DNA from: Sipunculus nudus
Taxonomy: Eukaryota > Annelida > Sipuncula > Golfingiida > Sipunculidae
Direction of reading: 5' to 3'
NCBI GenBank assembly: GCA_026874595.1
Contig: CM049306.1
Coordinates: forward strand, 80,566,142-80,630,141
Length of the DNA: 64,000 nucleotides
Below the pieces are notes generated by a model. The model worked only from the letters and a program-made list of their open reading frames with translations, did not search any database and was not told the DNA's origin. The position numbers and the translations under genes were made by a program. Positions 35,556-49,485 of this stretch are shown piece after piece. Positions within the stretch are counted from its first letter, which is position 1, and the number at the start of each line of letters is the position of its first letter.

Positions 35556-37494
35556 ATATATTATTACTTTGTTTTCATTATTTATTATTAAGGCATTACA
35601 AGATAAATTATATGACGAATTAACATGAATTTATATTGCCGTTGTTAAAACATATATTTGACATAAAGCATGGCAAATTTCAGAGGGGTTGCTATTTACC
35701 GTTAGAATAAATTCCCCACCTAGATGGAAAGGAAAAGGAAAGAAGATTGCCCACGTCTATAATTCGCCTGTATGTGGGATAATATACATCCTGCGGAATA
35801 TACTTGCTGGGATTTAATTTCCCGCGGGCAGTGTACAACACTTTTCATGAATACTTAAAAACAGGCATGTACTATTATTTCTCAAATTCCCCTTAATACT
35901 TATACATTATTCCCGAATAATTTCCTGTTTAATGATAGCACTAATATCATTTTTAAGGTTGCAGTTTGAATTAAGTCCAAATCTAAGGGCAACCATAAAG
36001 CCACAAAGCTTATCAAATAGACAGAATAGTAAACACAGGAACATGTAGTAAAATACATAAATTCATACATTTTCCACCATAAATTACATACTTAGATTCA
36101 CATTCTACGTTTCTGTGGACACTGCCTGCTAAGAATGATTGGATGGCTGAAGAACAAATGCTTCTTTTTGGTAATCAGTTTATATATAGCCATTCAGTAA
36201 ACCCCACTCGTAGTCATTGGTCCCCTGCTAACGTGATTAAACCTATTTTACACATCATTTTATTATAATATGTGACTGCAAGTTATGTTTATAATATTTA
36301 TTAATCTCAATCTCAAATTTATCACATATGTTGTATGCAAGGAACCGGGCACTATGTAATCATAGAAACTTAATGGACACTTGGTCACAGATTTACTATG
36401 TTTCCTTATGGTAGGAACATACAGCGTGTAGATATTGTTTTCATAAGTATGCTAAATGCTTCTCGAGTGCCTTGAATAGACTAAATAGTGATTTTCAATG
36501 TGATTGATGAGCTCAATTTGGCATTAACTGTTTAAATATTGTTACGAATCCTTTTTCCATCATTGAATTTGTAAAGGAAATAATAAAATTTTCGATTACC
36601 CAAATATTACATAACATAGCCAAGAGTAGGGTGCCAGCATGATTACCTATCCTTATAATACACCAAGTACTGTCCTCCAGCTGGTGCAGCGAGTGGCTCT
36701 TGGTAATATACATATTTAATAGACATTGATCTGTTATATTTTTGTATAGATGCATGTACAGGAAACACATGTGGCCGCGTCTATTTATTTCCCAAGTTAA
36801 AATTTGAAAACTGATCTTTTAAAGTATGTTGTTTTAGGCCTATATTTTATCATATGCATTTAAGCCATGTAAACTATTTAAAATATACATACGTTTGTGA
36901 GGTCAAGATGTTGTATAAAAGGACTTTATTTGTTTTGTATGGACAAGAAATCATGACTCTGTAAAATCTGTGCTTATGCAAAATTTAGGAACTCGGTGCT
37001 GCTTTATGATAAGCGTAACTGATACACATTTTGATGGAATACAAAATGTAAACTCTTAATATTTTAATTTCCTGATAGTTATTCAAATTAATTTATATTA
37101 TTTTCATTTTCACATGGAGCCATTCAGAACTGCAGTAGGCTAATTTGTCTTATAGAAATATCTGAATATTTTTAATTCATTCTTTATTTCAATATTTAAG
37201 AAAAAAACCACGTCAATAATAGATGTGGTCTAGTTACTTATATCAACTTGTTTACTGTAGAAGCATTTGCTGTACATATGACACTAAATAATTATATTTT
37301 GGTAAGTGGTGACCAGACATAACTCAACCCTTAAATGAGAAAAAATCTCAAAGGTCATACTATCAGCAAAACAGGGTGATACCTTCCACTCATGATGGTA
37401 TTTTATTTAAATATATGAAAACTCTGTCATGTTCCAGAGATTTTCATTTTCGTTTTTACTTAGGTTTATTTGCGGTTTTAATGTTGGTAAAAAA
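35556..37494. other. Gene-free AT-rich stretch
   Basis: No exon, RNA gene or structured repeat is recognised. The minus-strand frame at 36770-36513 lacks any domain. Confidence 0.5.
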
Positions 37495-37642
37495 GCAGTG
37501 CCGAGCAGGTGTTCGCAACTGCGGAGGGTGCGGGGCGGGTTTTCCCCACCTGCGTGGTGGGGCTGTTGCTGGCTGAAGGTTTGTTTTACGGGGCGGATGC
37601 CGGCTCTAAAGTCTGGCCCGCGCAGCGCGCTAGTGTGAATAC

Positions 37643-37680
<38 letters not shown>

Positions 37681-37690
37681 GAAAGGGAGA
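37495..37690. repeat. GC-rich island with a GA microsatellite
   Basis: About 150 bp of GC-rich DNA (GGGTGCGGGGCGGG..., CCCGCGCAGCGCGC) stands out from its AT-rich surroundings and ends in a (GA)n run at 37646-37678. Open frames cross it in all three forward frames, which argues against a real exon. It may be a fragment of an unidentified repeat. Confidence 0.6.
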
Positions 37691-38639
37691 GGTATCAGGT
37701 AAAAGAAATGAACGCGCTTCATACACGTTTTAGTTGAAACGAAACACGATATGTATATGACATTGAATAAAGATTATTGAGGAATGCATTTGTAAACATT
37801 TTTGTCGCCATCTATGGAATTAAGATTAAAAAAAAAATTAGTTATAACTTGATATACAGAAATTCATAGAAGATGATGATAAGTGTATATATTAAAGCAA
37901 ATATAACAGTACACATTCCCTTTATACTGTTTAAACGGTACCCGCTCAATGCATCTGAAATACTATCTGATTACAAGCATAACATCTAATCAGGATGAAC
38001 ATTTATGACTGAGATAAACGCTTTGTTTGTGTTCCAATTGCAGAAGTGGTGTTCAGTTACTGGTGTATGTCTTCCCGTTATATCGTTTTTTGGTCAAAAT
38101 AACTGACAATATGCCATATACTGAGAACTCGTGAGCTAAAGTTATCACCTGACTGCATGTTATATATATTGATAATCATCCATGCCACATATATATATAA
38201 TCAGGACTATAATCAGGATATGGAAGAATTACCATTCAAGATAGTCGATCCTACATGTAAGAGCCCGGAATCTTCTAAATCATTAGTCTGCACTGTGCAA
38301 ACAACCTTAACACATAGCTACGGACAACAACGTCTATGGCACAACTATAACAAAGAAATCACCGACAATTCATAAAACAGCAAAACTATTACACAAATTG
38401 CTCAAGGGAGAGGAAATGCAATGGATTTCTTGAAACAAAACAGTTTGCTTTGTGTTCCGGAGTATTGTTTGTTTGCTTGATACCTGTCAATTAACCGTCA
38501 AACTCCCAACTTCACCGGTAGACGAAAATACAGCGCCACCGCTTACAAGAACTGTCACCTTGACGAAGAGCGATCGTGTAACGTACAGAAACGGCAGTTT
38601 ATTGAGGGGGACGTTTGACTGTGTACCATCATGCTGACA
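37691..38639. other. Gene-free stretch
   Basis: No gene or clear repeat is seen. Short frames at 38157-38375 and 38452-38637 have no family signature. Confidence 0.5.
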
Positions 38640-41130
38640 GGACACTTTATTTCTGAATAGAATTAATAAGTGTTCGGATATAAAACGAAAATAGCATATA
38701 AATAAAGGCAGATTACTAATTATTAATGACAGATTACCAAAAAATGTTGGCATGATCAAGTCTAAATATCCCAGGCCTAAGAATTGTGAAATGTACCCTG
38801 TAAAACGTCATACTAACAGCTGTAGTTTCATATTATCAAAAAGAGACCAAGGGTTATACTTGCACCCAAGACAAAACTCTCTATGTTACAGGGTAGAAGT
38901 TAATAAAATAATTTGGGGTCCACTGTATTTAAGAAAGAGTGGTGCCTCATACGGTTCAAATTTGAATATCTTTAGGGGAATTTGTTATTGTACCACACAA
39001 AAAAAGTCTACATAAGTGAAGCCATCTAATTTGACACTACAGCCACAGTGTTCGTTAAATGTAAATGCAAATGAGGCATTTTCAAATGCAAATATATTTC
39101 CATTTGAACTAACACCTGGGTTACACAAGTTAACTCTATTAAAAGATAAATACACCAATGTCCTGTGTTCTACGTGCATGTATTATATATGTAATCCATA
39201 GATGATCTTTCTTTTTGAGAAGTTTTGGTACATTGCAGGCCTCAACAACCCTGGAATACACATGAACCCTACTAACTGCACAATACTTGACGCCAGACAA
39301 ACCATAGTTTTACACTGTTTGGGCAGCATACAACCACATTTGATCTTGAATGCTCCTAAATTATGACCAAAGAAATCACAGAGACACCCGCTGATATTTT
39401 CTTTACATTTTCGACTTCATTCGACAATCATTCCATATGATTGTGTCAAAATTTACCTTCAATGCTTCTTATAAATTTTAAGGTTTCTACGCTAAACCCA
39501 TTAAAACAATAAACATATGTATTAACTACCAAATAAACACGAAATACATAGGTTTACTTTTTTGAATTAATGCCTTTACCTACACCATCAAATTGTATTA
39601 AATCTGTTTTAAATATATGTAAAAAAACTATCACCACTTGTATAAGACGTAATATCCACTGATGGTATATTAGACGTGAGGAATTCTTCTTTTTATCTTT
39701 TTGATATTAGGTTACATTATCGAGCAACGTCATATATTGGGAACACCTCGATCTTTTAACAATAATATTTATACTTGACTCTAAACTGCCACATGAAAAC
39801 TAGATTATTCAAAACAAAGTCCAAACACTTGTTTCACATGACATCTATTAACAAGGTTTATTTTTTTTTATAATTAAGACCTCTACAAACTACAATAGTA
39901 TATTCAATATACATGAAATCAAACTATACCGATTTCGAGCGAGTCCACTAAAAATGTTATCATTTGGATGGAAACGTACGAAGAAGAACCTTGTCTGAAC
40001 CTGAACATACACGAATTATAACAGCATAAATGGAACGTAAAAAACATTAAAATTATTATTAATTACATATCATTTTAATCAGACTACATCATCCTGGAAA
40101 CCAGGTCTTGAATATACAGGTATGACAACCCTAATCTTATGCGTGACATCCATTTAAGAACTCTCGAAACTACACATTAATTTAGACACGTATTTTCCTG
40201 AATTCCTAAATCTAATTGAACTCACCAAACTTATCTGTCATGTTAAAGCTGGGATACATAAATATAACGACACTGGTTTCACGTAACACACATTAATACA
40301 TTTATGCGGTATTAGGACACCCAGAACAATACAATTGAATTAAGACTCGCATTTTCTGGAATTCCTAAATCTTATTGAACACCATTTCATCTAATAAATG
40401 TTGGATTGTGCAAGAAAATCAGAACAAAACATTACAAGTGACCTTCACTTAGATTTCGATTCGGAGTGAACTGATTTTCTGGTATATGCATTGTGTATTC
40501 TGCCCATATTCCTGAGTGATTGGTTCCACTGATGACTTTTTACTTTTTTTTATTTTAGAGTCCACTTTCGAAACACGTGACAGCTTCAAGACATTTATCC
40601 TGTATCCATACACATTTAACTTGGTCATCTCTACGATATTTTGAAGATTTTATCTTTTCATTTTAGGATTCACCTTCCAAACAAATTAAAGTTGAATACA
40701 GATGTGTTCTAACCATTAATAAATACACATACATTTTTAATTTTTTTTTGTAAATTAAATTCTACCCATTAAAGCCTGAATACACATATATTTAAAAATT
40801 TCTAAAATATATAATGAATTATGTTTTATTTTGTTACACCATACAAGTTATATTTAGTTTGTTTATACATACACTCTGACCTTGTCTGACAAGATATAAT
40901 TATATAGTTGTACAAGGGTATCCCCATAAACCAAAATAAAGCATGAATACAGAAATATTTAAATCATATATAACCATAACTAATGATATTTTTATGATTT
41001 TTTTTCAGGGTACATACATCAGACACAACAAAACTTGGACTTACGTTTTCTTTTCATATCTAATCATATAAACCCACGTTTAGAATATCCCGTTCAAGTA
41101 CATAACAGCTGGAATACAAAATATTATAAG
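38640..41130 (+). repeat. Diverged dispersed duplication, copy A
   Basis: This stretch aligns in the same order and orientation with about 59310-61220. Anchors include 'aagtgttcgg', 'acactacagccacag', 'catttgaactaac', 'atagatgatctttcttt', 'ccatacaaccacattt'-like and 'acaacaaaacttg'. Many indels separate the copies, so the duplication or the element family is old. No coding capacity is recognised. Confidence 0.75.
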
Positions 41131-44100
41131 TAATCAAATGTGTGTTTTCTAGCTTCAGGGTACATCCATCAACCACAATAAAAATTAAATACGATTACAT
41201 TCTGACCATAACAAATGATAAAACATTACACCTTTCAATATATAAGTTCGAATACATATGCATACAACTAACATATAATGGTACATTCATCACCCTATAT
41301 AAAGCTTGAATACAAATGTGTTTTAACCATAACTAACCATATATAGTAATATTTATATTTTTTTATTTATAGTCAAACATGATCATAATCAAAGCTTTAA
41401 CTCCAGCTTCTGACCATATCATATTTAATATATCTGATTAAAACAATATTTTCCCGTTTTTCATAGTTTAAGGATACACACATCGACCACTTTAATATTA
41501 ATTGTTAAATACACTCAAAATCTGAAAATATCTAACGATACATAATCATTGTTTTTTTTTTCTTTCATTTGTCTTTAATAGTACACCGTTCAATCACATC
41601 AAGTAAAACATATAATAATTGAATAAAAAAAATTACTGGAAGTAACCGTCTTCATTTTTTTAACTGAGTGTATGTACATCTGCAGAATACCATTCCGGTT
41701 TCGGACTACCTTACATCAGGGCTTCCTCAATTGTATTTCATGGTGTTAACCAGGCCCGCTGACTACTGCACCTGCGGGTCCTGGGTGTTAAATCGTTCCT
41801 ATTACTCGGCCATAGCACCAAGGAACAATCGAAAGGCGCGCTTGGTTGAGAGTGAAACTCGGCCGTCCCATTAAGCCCGCAGGGCGCTAAACCTGCGTGG
41901 GGCCGACTGAGAAACAAATCTCATTGAATAAGTTAAGAATCGAATTCCCGATCTCGCCTTAGCCACAGAAGCCGGTTGTGTGTTATAGTAAAACCATAAC
42001 TTGCTTGAACACATATATGTTCTGACCGTATCGATACCTAACTGTTTTCAGTTTTTTTTTAAGTTTAAGGTTACATATATTAACAAACACTTACATTCTG
42101 ACAATATTTATAGTAATTTTCATTTTATTTTTGTTTTAAGAGTACACCCTTTACCAAATAACGCATAATTAATTATATTTTCTGACAATGTCAGACGATA
42201 TATAACAATAATTGTTATGTTTTTTTTTAGTAGAACCCTGACTCTAATTAAGGCTTGAATACATATATATTCTCACTATATCTAACCATACATGATAATG
42301 TTTATGTTTCTGTTTTTATAATACAACCATGATCCCAATCACAGCTTTCTTGTCGTTTTTCTTAGTTCCAGGATATACTCATCAACCACACTGAAGCTTG
42401 ATAATACTCAGATTCTGACCATACCTAACGAAACATAATATTTTCATATTTTTGTTTTTAGGGAACATAGTTCAGTTATATTAAATCTTGAATACACATG
42501 TATTCTGACTATATCTAAACATGCAAAATAATTATGCTTTGTTTAAGGATAATATCATAAACCACACTAAGGTTAATTACGCTTGTATTATGACACACCA
42601 AACCATACATAATAATATTTATATCTTTTATATAATACAACGATGACCCTTATTTAAGCATATACATAAGTTTTCGACCACACACACATCAGCCACCTAT
42701 GATTTTGTTTTTTTTTTTATTTTATTGTGCATTATTCAGACAAAACAAAACTGGAATTCGAGTGAATATATAATTACGTATAATGCATGGGCTTAGTTCA
42801 TGACAGCTAGTAAATTTACATTATATGGAAGTACATACCACCCATTACATACCCCAGTGCAAAACTCAAATGTGTGGTATTTTCTGAGCATGTTTTCAAT
42901 TGGAATTGGCTGAAATAGAATAATTCATAATCCAAAGGTGTCTTGTGTAATGATTGCTTCTAAACAAATGAGCAAACACACAAAATGTCAGAGTAATCGA
43001 TGATATCATTCATGAAAACTCTAAACGAGAATTGATTGGAAGGAAGAAGCAACTGTTCCAACAAATATTTAGATGCATATAAAGGAATTAAAAGATCATT
43101 GCATGAGTTTTGTAACTCCTATCCATTGACATGCTCTACAGGGTAAAAATGTAAAACAGTAAGAAACAATTATAGGGGATGTTAGCATTCCATATCTATG
43201 GACATAAAAAATCATACACATGAAAAGTGCGGGTAATTGACACCTATTCGAGTTAAAGATTCTCAGCAGTGCCCCTCTCTTATGTATGCAATAAAACTAT
43301 GCATGATCTATGGCTGGGCAAAGTGTCAGGCCAATGGCAAACACTATTCCTGAGATATGTGTACCATTAACTTAAAATATATATTAAAATGCCAATAACG
43401 AAAAATTATTTGGGTGATTTACTTTGTTGTAGCAATACGATTATCAGTGGTGCCACCTGTCTTATGCATCCAATAAATCTATCCTTGATCTTTGGCTGAC
43501 AAAATTTCAGGCCAATCATTCAAGCTTACAAACCATACGTAAATAGTTTATAAATTCTTAATTGAGGATATACCTTCAATCCACATTAATTCACATCTGG
43601 CCATACAGTAAAAATTATAAAAGAACGATTTAGGTTAGATGATCTAACCATATTTAAGGTCAAATAGAAATTGAATATAACCACATACCCTGACACCCTT
43701 TGATGTGTATAGGTTACACCATTCAGTCACTTTATAATAAGATGCACGGTTGTTCTGAAAATCATGCATATCTGCGCAAACATGTGTGTACTATAGGAAA
43801 CAACATCCGACCATAATGAAACTTGAATATATATGTGCTCTAACCATATCTGAGCAAATATTTTGTTTGTTTTTGTTTTGTTTTTTTTGACATAACATCA
43901 TCCAATCGCTTGAAAGCTTGAGTACACATACAATATACTCTTATGTGAGCATATATTCATTTTTGTTGTGAATTAATTTACAATATCCAACAACATTAAA
44001 GCTTGGATACAAAAATTTAATCTACATCTAACTATCCATTAATATGTATATGTGTATCTTGATGTTAAGTTACACCACTGAACGACATTACAGCTTGAAT

Positions 44101-44340
44101 ACACGTTTGTTCTAACCACATCAAACCATAGTTTAGGTTTTCAGGTTTACTGATCTAACCATATTTAGGGTTAAATAGAAATTGAATTAAAGTACATAAT
44201 TCTTACACCCATTGATGTTTAAAAATTACATCATCCAGCCACAATAAAGCTTGAATGCACAGGTGTTCTCGCCATATATGTGCATACATTAGTTTTTAAT
44301 AGCTAACAATGTTCAACCACTTTAAAATGTAAATGAACTT
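40500..44340. repeat. Degenerate ~100-bp satellite field
   Basis: Loose repeats of 'gtacatccatcaaccacaat', 'aaagcttgaatacacat', 'tgttctgaccatatctaacc' and T-rich runs recur roughly every 100 bp. Longer-range copies are also visible: 'gatctaaccatatttaaggt' near 43640 returns near 44150, and the 'tcttatgtatgcaataaa' block near 43279 returns as 'tcttatgcatccaataaa' near 43460. A SINE-like insertion sits at 41740-41975. No gene is seen in the field. Confidence 0.7.
41740..41975 (-). repeat. SINE-like GC-rich insertion
   Basis: A GC-rich block within the AT-rich satellite field. On the minus strand it starts with GGCTAAGGCGAGATCGGGAA followed by TTCGATTC, which resembles a shortened tRNA promoter (B box). 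It continues into GGTTTAGCGCCCTGCGGGC and similar GC-rich sequence. Probably a tRNA-derived SINE with a damaged head. Confidence 0.4.
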
Positions 44341-45173
44341 TTTTTATATTCTAAGAAACTTTCTGATCCTTTGCCTCCACGGATCAATATTGAAGTCGGA
44401 TTTTTGTGCTCTTCGCAAGTGTCTGTAAGTCTGTATACAAAAATGTAATACATTTTTGCTAGATGTTGCGACGTGATGTATGTATTTTGTTGAATCAAAC
44501 TGATTTTTCCATCGCTAATTCAAAATCATTTGATCCGGTAAATGCATCTTTATGTATATACCATGCACTAATTGTATTGGTTTATGTATATTTGTTTTGT
44601 GTTTTGTTTTGATTAAGGTGTAACTTTATTTTTTTCGAAAAGTGTTTATTTTTCTTCAAATAATCAAATTGTATGGAATAGAGTATAATGTTACAATTAC
44701 TTTACTTCATTAATTGATGCAGTATTGGTTTTTAAATTCTTATGCTTATAATGTCTATTGATCTATTAAACCAACAGCTGCCATGCATCTTTGTCTCTAG
44801 CTTCTGAATGAAGCTCTTCACCGCTCCTGCTTTATTTGTTAAGTAGATCCTCCATTACACCTGTTACTTTAACTTCGCAAATTGGCCGGTATGCCACTTT
44901 ACCTCGCACTGCATTGAACCATTTAAAGTTGAGGCTCTCTATTATGATATGCCTCCATTTCAGCCTCTTGAAAAGGCTCGGTTGGCCTGGTACCCAATTG
45001 GAGAAGGTAAGTCCATTCCCAGTAGCCTGCCACTTCCATTCGTCCTTGTTGCTCTTATAAAACCCGCTCGTCCAGTAGCCATGTAACTTCCCGTTACCTA
45101 AAACGGAGGGTCAAACGAAACCAATGGAGTTATTTTTTTGTCCGAAAAATGGGTATCCTTCCATTCTGTATAC

Positions 45174-45240
<67 letters not shown>

Positions 45241-45913
45241 TCTGACACTTTCATTTTTATTAAATATTTGTGTACCCCAAAAATCCTAACATATTTGAGG
45301 AACAATGCAGTCTGACGTCAGTCGTTATTTGTTGAATAGCAAAAATGGCTTTCATGTGTCAAGGCAAACAAGTTTATGTGGCCTTGAAGTTGCTGGCAGG
45401 TTTCAAACTCGGGTTTTTTTTCTAACAACATAATTGTTTTTAATTGCAGCCGGTAAAATGTTTACGTTACACACGGTAAAAGTCAGCGAACTGACATGAA
45501 CTATACTATTTACCTAAAGAAAGTAATACAACCTGTCAGAGATAAGTCACAGAACACTGAAATTCTCTTTCCACGTTTAGTTATATATAGGAAGGAATTC
45601 TACGGTCTATAGCAAATAAAAAGTATGAATATGTTTCCAGGACTAGAACAGGTCCAGGATTTGTTTTCTTTTTCTTAATCCAACATAATAAAGTTTACAG
45701 ATCTGACTTTTATGACTTTTATCACAATCAAAAATTAAGAAACTCAAGAGAAATGTAATAATTTGTAAAATATATATAAATATACTGACAAAGACCGATA
45801 TATTAACAAAGCCACTTGGCTATTCAGTTAAGGTACACATTTGTACAAAATGTGGGGAAATAAGGAATGTAAGACTGATACAACCAATCGTTTTGCTGCT
45901 ATATTTGCGATTT
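44341..45913. other. Gene-free stretch with a TA microsatellite
   Basis: No gene is recognised. (TA)n at about 45174-45238. A forward frame at 44836-45060 runs through slightly GC-richer DNA but has no domain. Confidence 0.5.
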
Positions 45914-45996
45914 TCATCCCATAAACAGTTGTAGACAGCAAGATAAATCGATCCAAGATTTGTGACAGGTGCGATTCAGGCCAATACAATCGGTTA
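45914..45996 (-). CDS. Candidate last exon of the C-type lectin gene
   Basis: Read after the acceptor AG at 45998-45997, the two leading bases complete the codon left open by exon 3 (phase 1). The frame then reads TDCIGLNRTCHKSWIDLSCC and on to a TGA at 45916-45914. IGLN followed by W-I-D resembles the middle of a C-type lectin domain (WIGLN...WxWxDG), but the second half of the domain is missing, so the exon may be decayed or a chance match. Confidence 0.3.
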
Positions 45997-46280
45997 CTGT
46001 TTGAGATATGCGTGATTTTCTCCAAAATAGATACACGGATTGACGCAATGCATAAACTACGGCGAAACCGTACCCGTCTTGCATAGAATAAATTTATTCA
46101 ATATCTATAGATTGCAAACCTTTAGGCCCATACATTCAACCACATGGAAACATATGTGTGATATTAACCTAAAATAGAGGCATCGGTGGCAGCAACGGGA
46201 AACGTAAAGGCAGATGTCACATTCACACAAAACAATATAACACTAGTTCACAAATAAGCCTATATTGATAAATAAAAAAA

Positions 46281-46407
46281 GTCGCAAGCAGTCGCAGACT
46301 GTGGGCGACTGGTCGCAGACTGTATGCGACTCGTCTCCAATTGTTAGTCGCAGGCATTTGAAGACGATCACACACTGTCTGCGACTGGTCGCGGATAAAA
46401 ATCGCCA
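46281..46407. repeat. Cluster of GTCGCA / TGCGAC words
   Basis: GTCGCA occurs four times and its complement TGCGAC twice within 127 bp, with near variants GGCGACT and GGTCGCGG. The word CAGACTGT repeats between them. The mixed orientations allow hairpins. It lies in the predicted intron 3 of the lectin gene. Confidence 0.75.
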
Positions 46408-46518
46408 GTGGGCGGAAGGATTAAGAGAACCGGATACAATTACATTCAGATTTTTAATGGCGTTAAAACTTAATTACTAATCAACATCAAACAGATGTTA
46501 AACATGTTGCGCGCTTAC

Positions 46519-47263
46519 TCTTTCTTATTTCTTCTGTAGCAGACACGAGGTGATCACTTTCTTCCTGTGTCTCAATGCTTAGAAACTTCCCGCCTCCTTT
46601 TCTGCAAAATGTTTGGCCTTCAGTAAAATATGAGAAGCTTCCAACCTTGTAACAAGAACCAGAAGCACTGTTAGTATCGGTGTAGCCGTCCTCCATGAAG
46701 AAATAATGGTACCCAGTAGGACACAAGGCTGGAAGCAACATTACAGTCTATATCATTATGGCTGCTCTGTTCTACTGAGGGGTTGCACTGTAATGTTGGG
46801 ATTATTTGATACATACTGTCTTTGCTTGTAACTTAATACGATAGAAACTTTTCCTAGCTTAATAAAAACACTGTTGTCAGTTATTTATCATTAATATTAA
46901 GCGTATGTATAGTTGTATTTAATCAAACCTTTATCAAGTGAACTCTCAGTATGAATACCCAGCACCATGTTCAGTATAGTTGTAGTGTTTTCCAATAGAT
47001 TTGGAAGGCAATTATGCGTACACAGTTCCTGGAACACTGGTCCTTCCGACTGAACAAAAAGTGCCTTGTTTGCGGAAACAAACAGCATCCAAACTGGAAA
47101 AAATGAAGACTTCTTTTATGAATATGACCGTTATTTGACAAGATCATTTGATCTTTAATGTCAAATGAAATTATTTGCTTCTGTGTTACTTACCAATAAG
47201 CATTGCTACCACATTTATTTCCAGCAGCTTAATTACGACATGTAGCTTTCCTCCAGTCTTCAT
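46519..47263 (-). CDS. Secreted C-type lectin-domain protein (three exons, 3' end incomplete)
   Basis: Exons on the minus strand: 47263-47194, 47093-46929 and 46728-46519. All junctions are GT/AG and phase 1. The ATG at 47263 opens MKTGGKLHVVIKLL..., and the hydrophobic run to residue 34 (VWMLFVSANKA) looks like a signal peptide or anchor. Residues 35-78 hold a CTHNC pair and an N-glycosylation site (NTT, 59-61). Residues 80-148 are the first half of a C-type lectin domain: CPTGYHYFF, SCYKV (C104), FCRKGGGKFLSIETQEES. This carries the early cysteines and the 'GGxLxxIxTxEE' helix. The part with the WIGL core, the EPN/QPD and WND sugar-binding motifs and the last cysteines is not in these exons. 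A weak candidate continuation lies at 45996-45914. Family is well supported; sugar specificity cannot be judged. Confidence 0.75.
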
Positions 47264-49485
47264 GAAAGATAATCCACTTTGAAAAATGAGGGAACCTAAA
47301 AGCCAGAAGTTATGAATTAAAGATAAGTTTCGAGTTATGGCCGTATTTAGTCCAAATAAATGTGTCGTCCACAGGTCAAGGAATCTATGATTCCATCACT
47401 AGGAATCAAAATTTAAGGATCAATAAACATTATTACCAATAATGATCAATTAACAGGGCCAGCTTATCAAGATCAGCTATACTTACGCTGAAAAGATCTG
47501 ATACAGAACGTCATTTTCATGGCTAGATGTCAATCAAGTATCAACTCTCCATTTGTTTACCAATAAGCAATTGAAGAAGGTGGATGTTCTTTTTTGACAC
47601 ATGGGTTTGGTCATATGGCCAGCTTATAAAAGCCGTTAGAAAGCTTGTTAGTTCAAGGCTGGTGACCGCGCTAGAAAGTATGACAGATTCAGTTTCAACT
47701 AGTTCCCAACGTGGTATATGATCTTCAAGTTCAAGTTCAAGCTCAAAACGTCAAATGTAGTCACATTTAAGTTTTACTTATGTTTTCAAATAACCTGTAA
47801 TTCTCAGCTGAAGACACAAAAATGAGATTTTGTTGAGATATGAAATTTATTTATTTTTTACTCGTGTTATTTATGATAAATATCAAAAGGAGATCGGAAA
47901 TATATATGCCAATTAATCCTTTATTCTGTTGGTTTTTTTATCAACATCTTCATCTATATTTAGTTTTATACTCCAGCCATGTGTAAAATTGCACATGTAA
48001 GTATATGAAAACTTCCAGGTGGTTTGATTTATGGATTGTTCACTATAACTTGCGTTTTATAGTTAAAATTCAAAGTCAGGCTTAAACAGTTTTCGAAAAA
48101 ATAAGTATCCCTAGTTAAGTGCGGGTTTTGTTTTAATTTCATTTAATTGGCAAATCAAGCAGTCATGAAAAAAGCAAGAGAAAGGACATATTTTTTAATA
48201 ATTTTTTTTATTTTTTAATAACAATATTTTGAACTTCAATGTGAAATGGGGGAAATTGTTAAGGCTAAATGGGGCATATTACCATAGGACATATATTCAA
48301 ATACAAAATATTTATTCAGATTATGTCTTACATGAGCTGGCTGGTTCGTTAAGATATTGCAAGCAATACATATTGTAAATAATTGTAAAATAGTAAGTCA
48401 GTTTCAATGAAAAAGTAAGTTTTTTAGACTATGGTTTCACTTTTGACAATTTCAAACCAAAAACCTCTGAAGAACTCTCTAGAAATAATTTTTAGAATGT
48501 ACCTTCTTGTACAGAATTGGCAAATATGATTGGAAACATTAAACGAATTATATCGTCCGTTTCGTTTCCATCCGGGTAATATTTCACTTTTTAGGTCATA
48601 TAACAAGCTCAATAAGCAAATTAGGTAAAACTGTACCTTTATTTTGAATATTATTTGATTATGATCAGCCTTTATTTGAAATATGTTTAGATCGGGTGGT
48701 TGATATATTATAGAGCTTCTGATGTCAGTGGTAATTGTTCCAATGATATTTTTTTTTATAAGCAAGCCCAATCTAGCGCTGTCTCACTCACGGGCAGAAC
48801 AAAGTGCTTCAATGCTCCCCAGGCGGGCCATCAAATTCAGCACTAGGTAGCAAAAAAGTAGACGCTGCAGGCGTCATCCACGACTATTGCGTCAAATACC
48901 AAATAATACTACAGGTTGGGGAAATGTCTCGTTGACTGCTTATACATAGTAGCATTCAGTCTCTGTATTGGATTCTTCATTACAGGAGATGGTGAATAAT
49001 CAACGAAAGACGAGTCCAGTGGAATGACGCTTAATAGTACTGATTCTTTTCCAATCGTCTCATATGATCACACAGCACATCGGTTAAATAAACCATTTAC
49101 CACAGAACACATACGCGGTGTTTATGGCACACTAGTGAAATTTACACACAAAAAGTGATAAGCACGAAGGAAACGTGACAACCTGGGGGACACCACATTA
49201 CAAGGATGTCGTCTTATGTAGACAACTCTATGTCCTTTTGATTAACACGACAAAACTCAATGTGTAATCAATCTTAACTGTGAAAACCTTGTAAACTTAC
49301 ATAAATTTGTTACTTAAATATTAATGTTTTCAGCGTACATACATATTATTAATCATAATTTCTCTTTTCATTAACAGTAACATATAAAACACTTTTTCTT
49401 CTCCAGCATACAGTTCAACTTATTCAGCCATTTTCTATAGAACAGAAAGTGAAAACAAGTGAATATAGCTCATCCTTAGAGGCAA
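47264..49485. other. Upstream flank of the lectin gene, no further gene seen
   Basis: No coding exon is recognised. A TTCAAG/TTCAAGC hexamer repeat lies near 47723-47745. The minus-strand frame at 48771-48424 lacks a domain. Confidence 0.4.

Noticed and set aside
37376-37733. Coding exon in the GC-rich island
   Set aside because: All three forward frames are open merely because AT-rich stops are missing. None shows a domain or splice sites.
46929-47093. PAN/apple domain in lectin exon 2
   Set aside because: Only one close cysteine pair (CTHNC) is present, which is too little to support a domain call.
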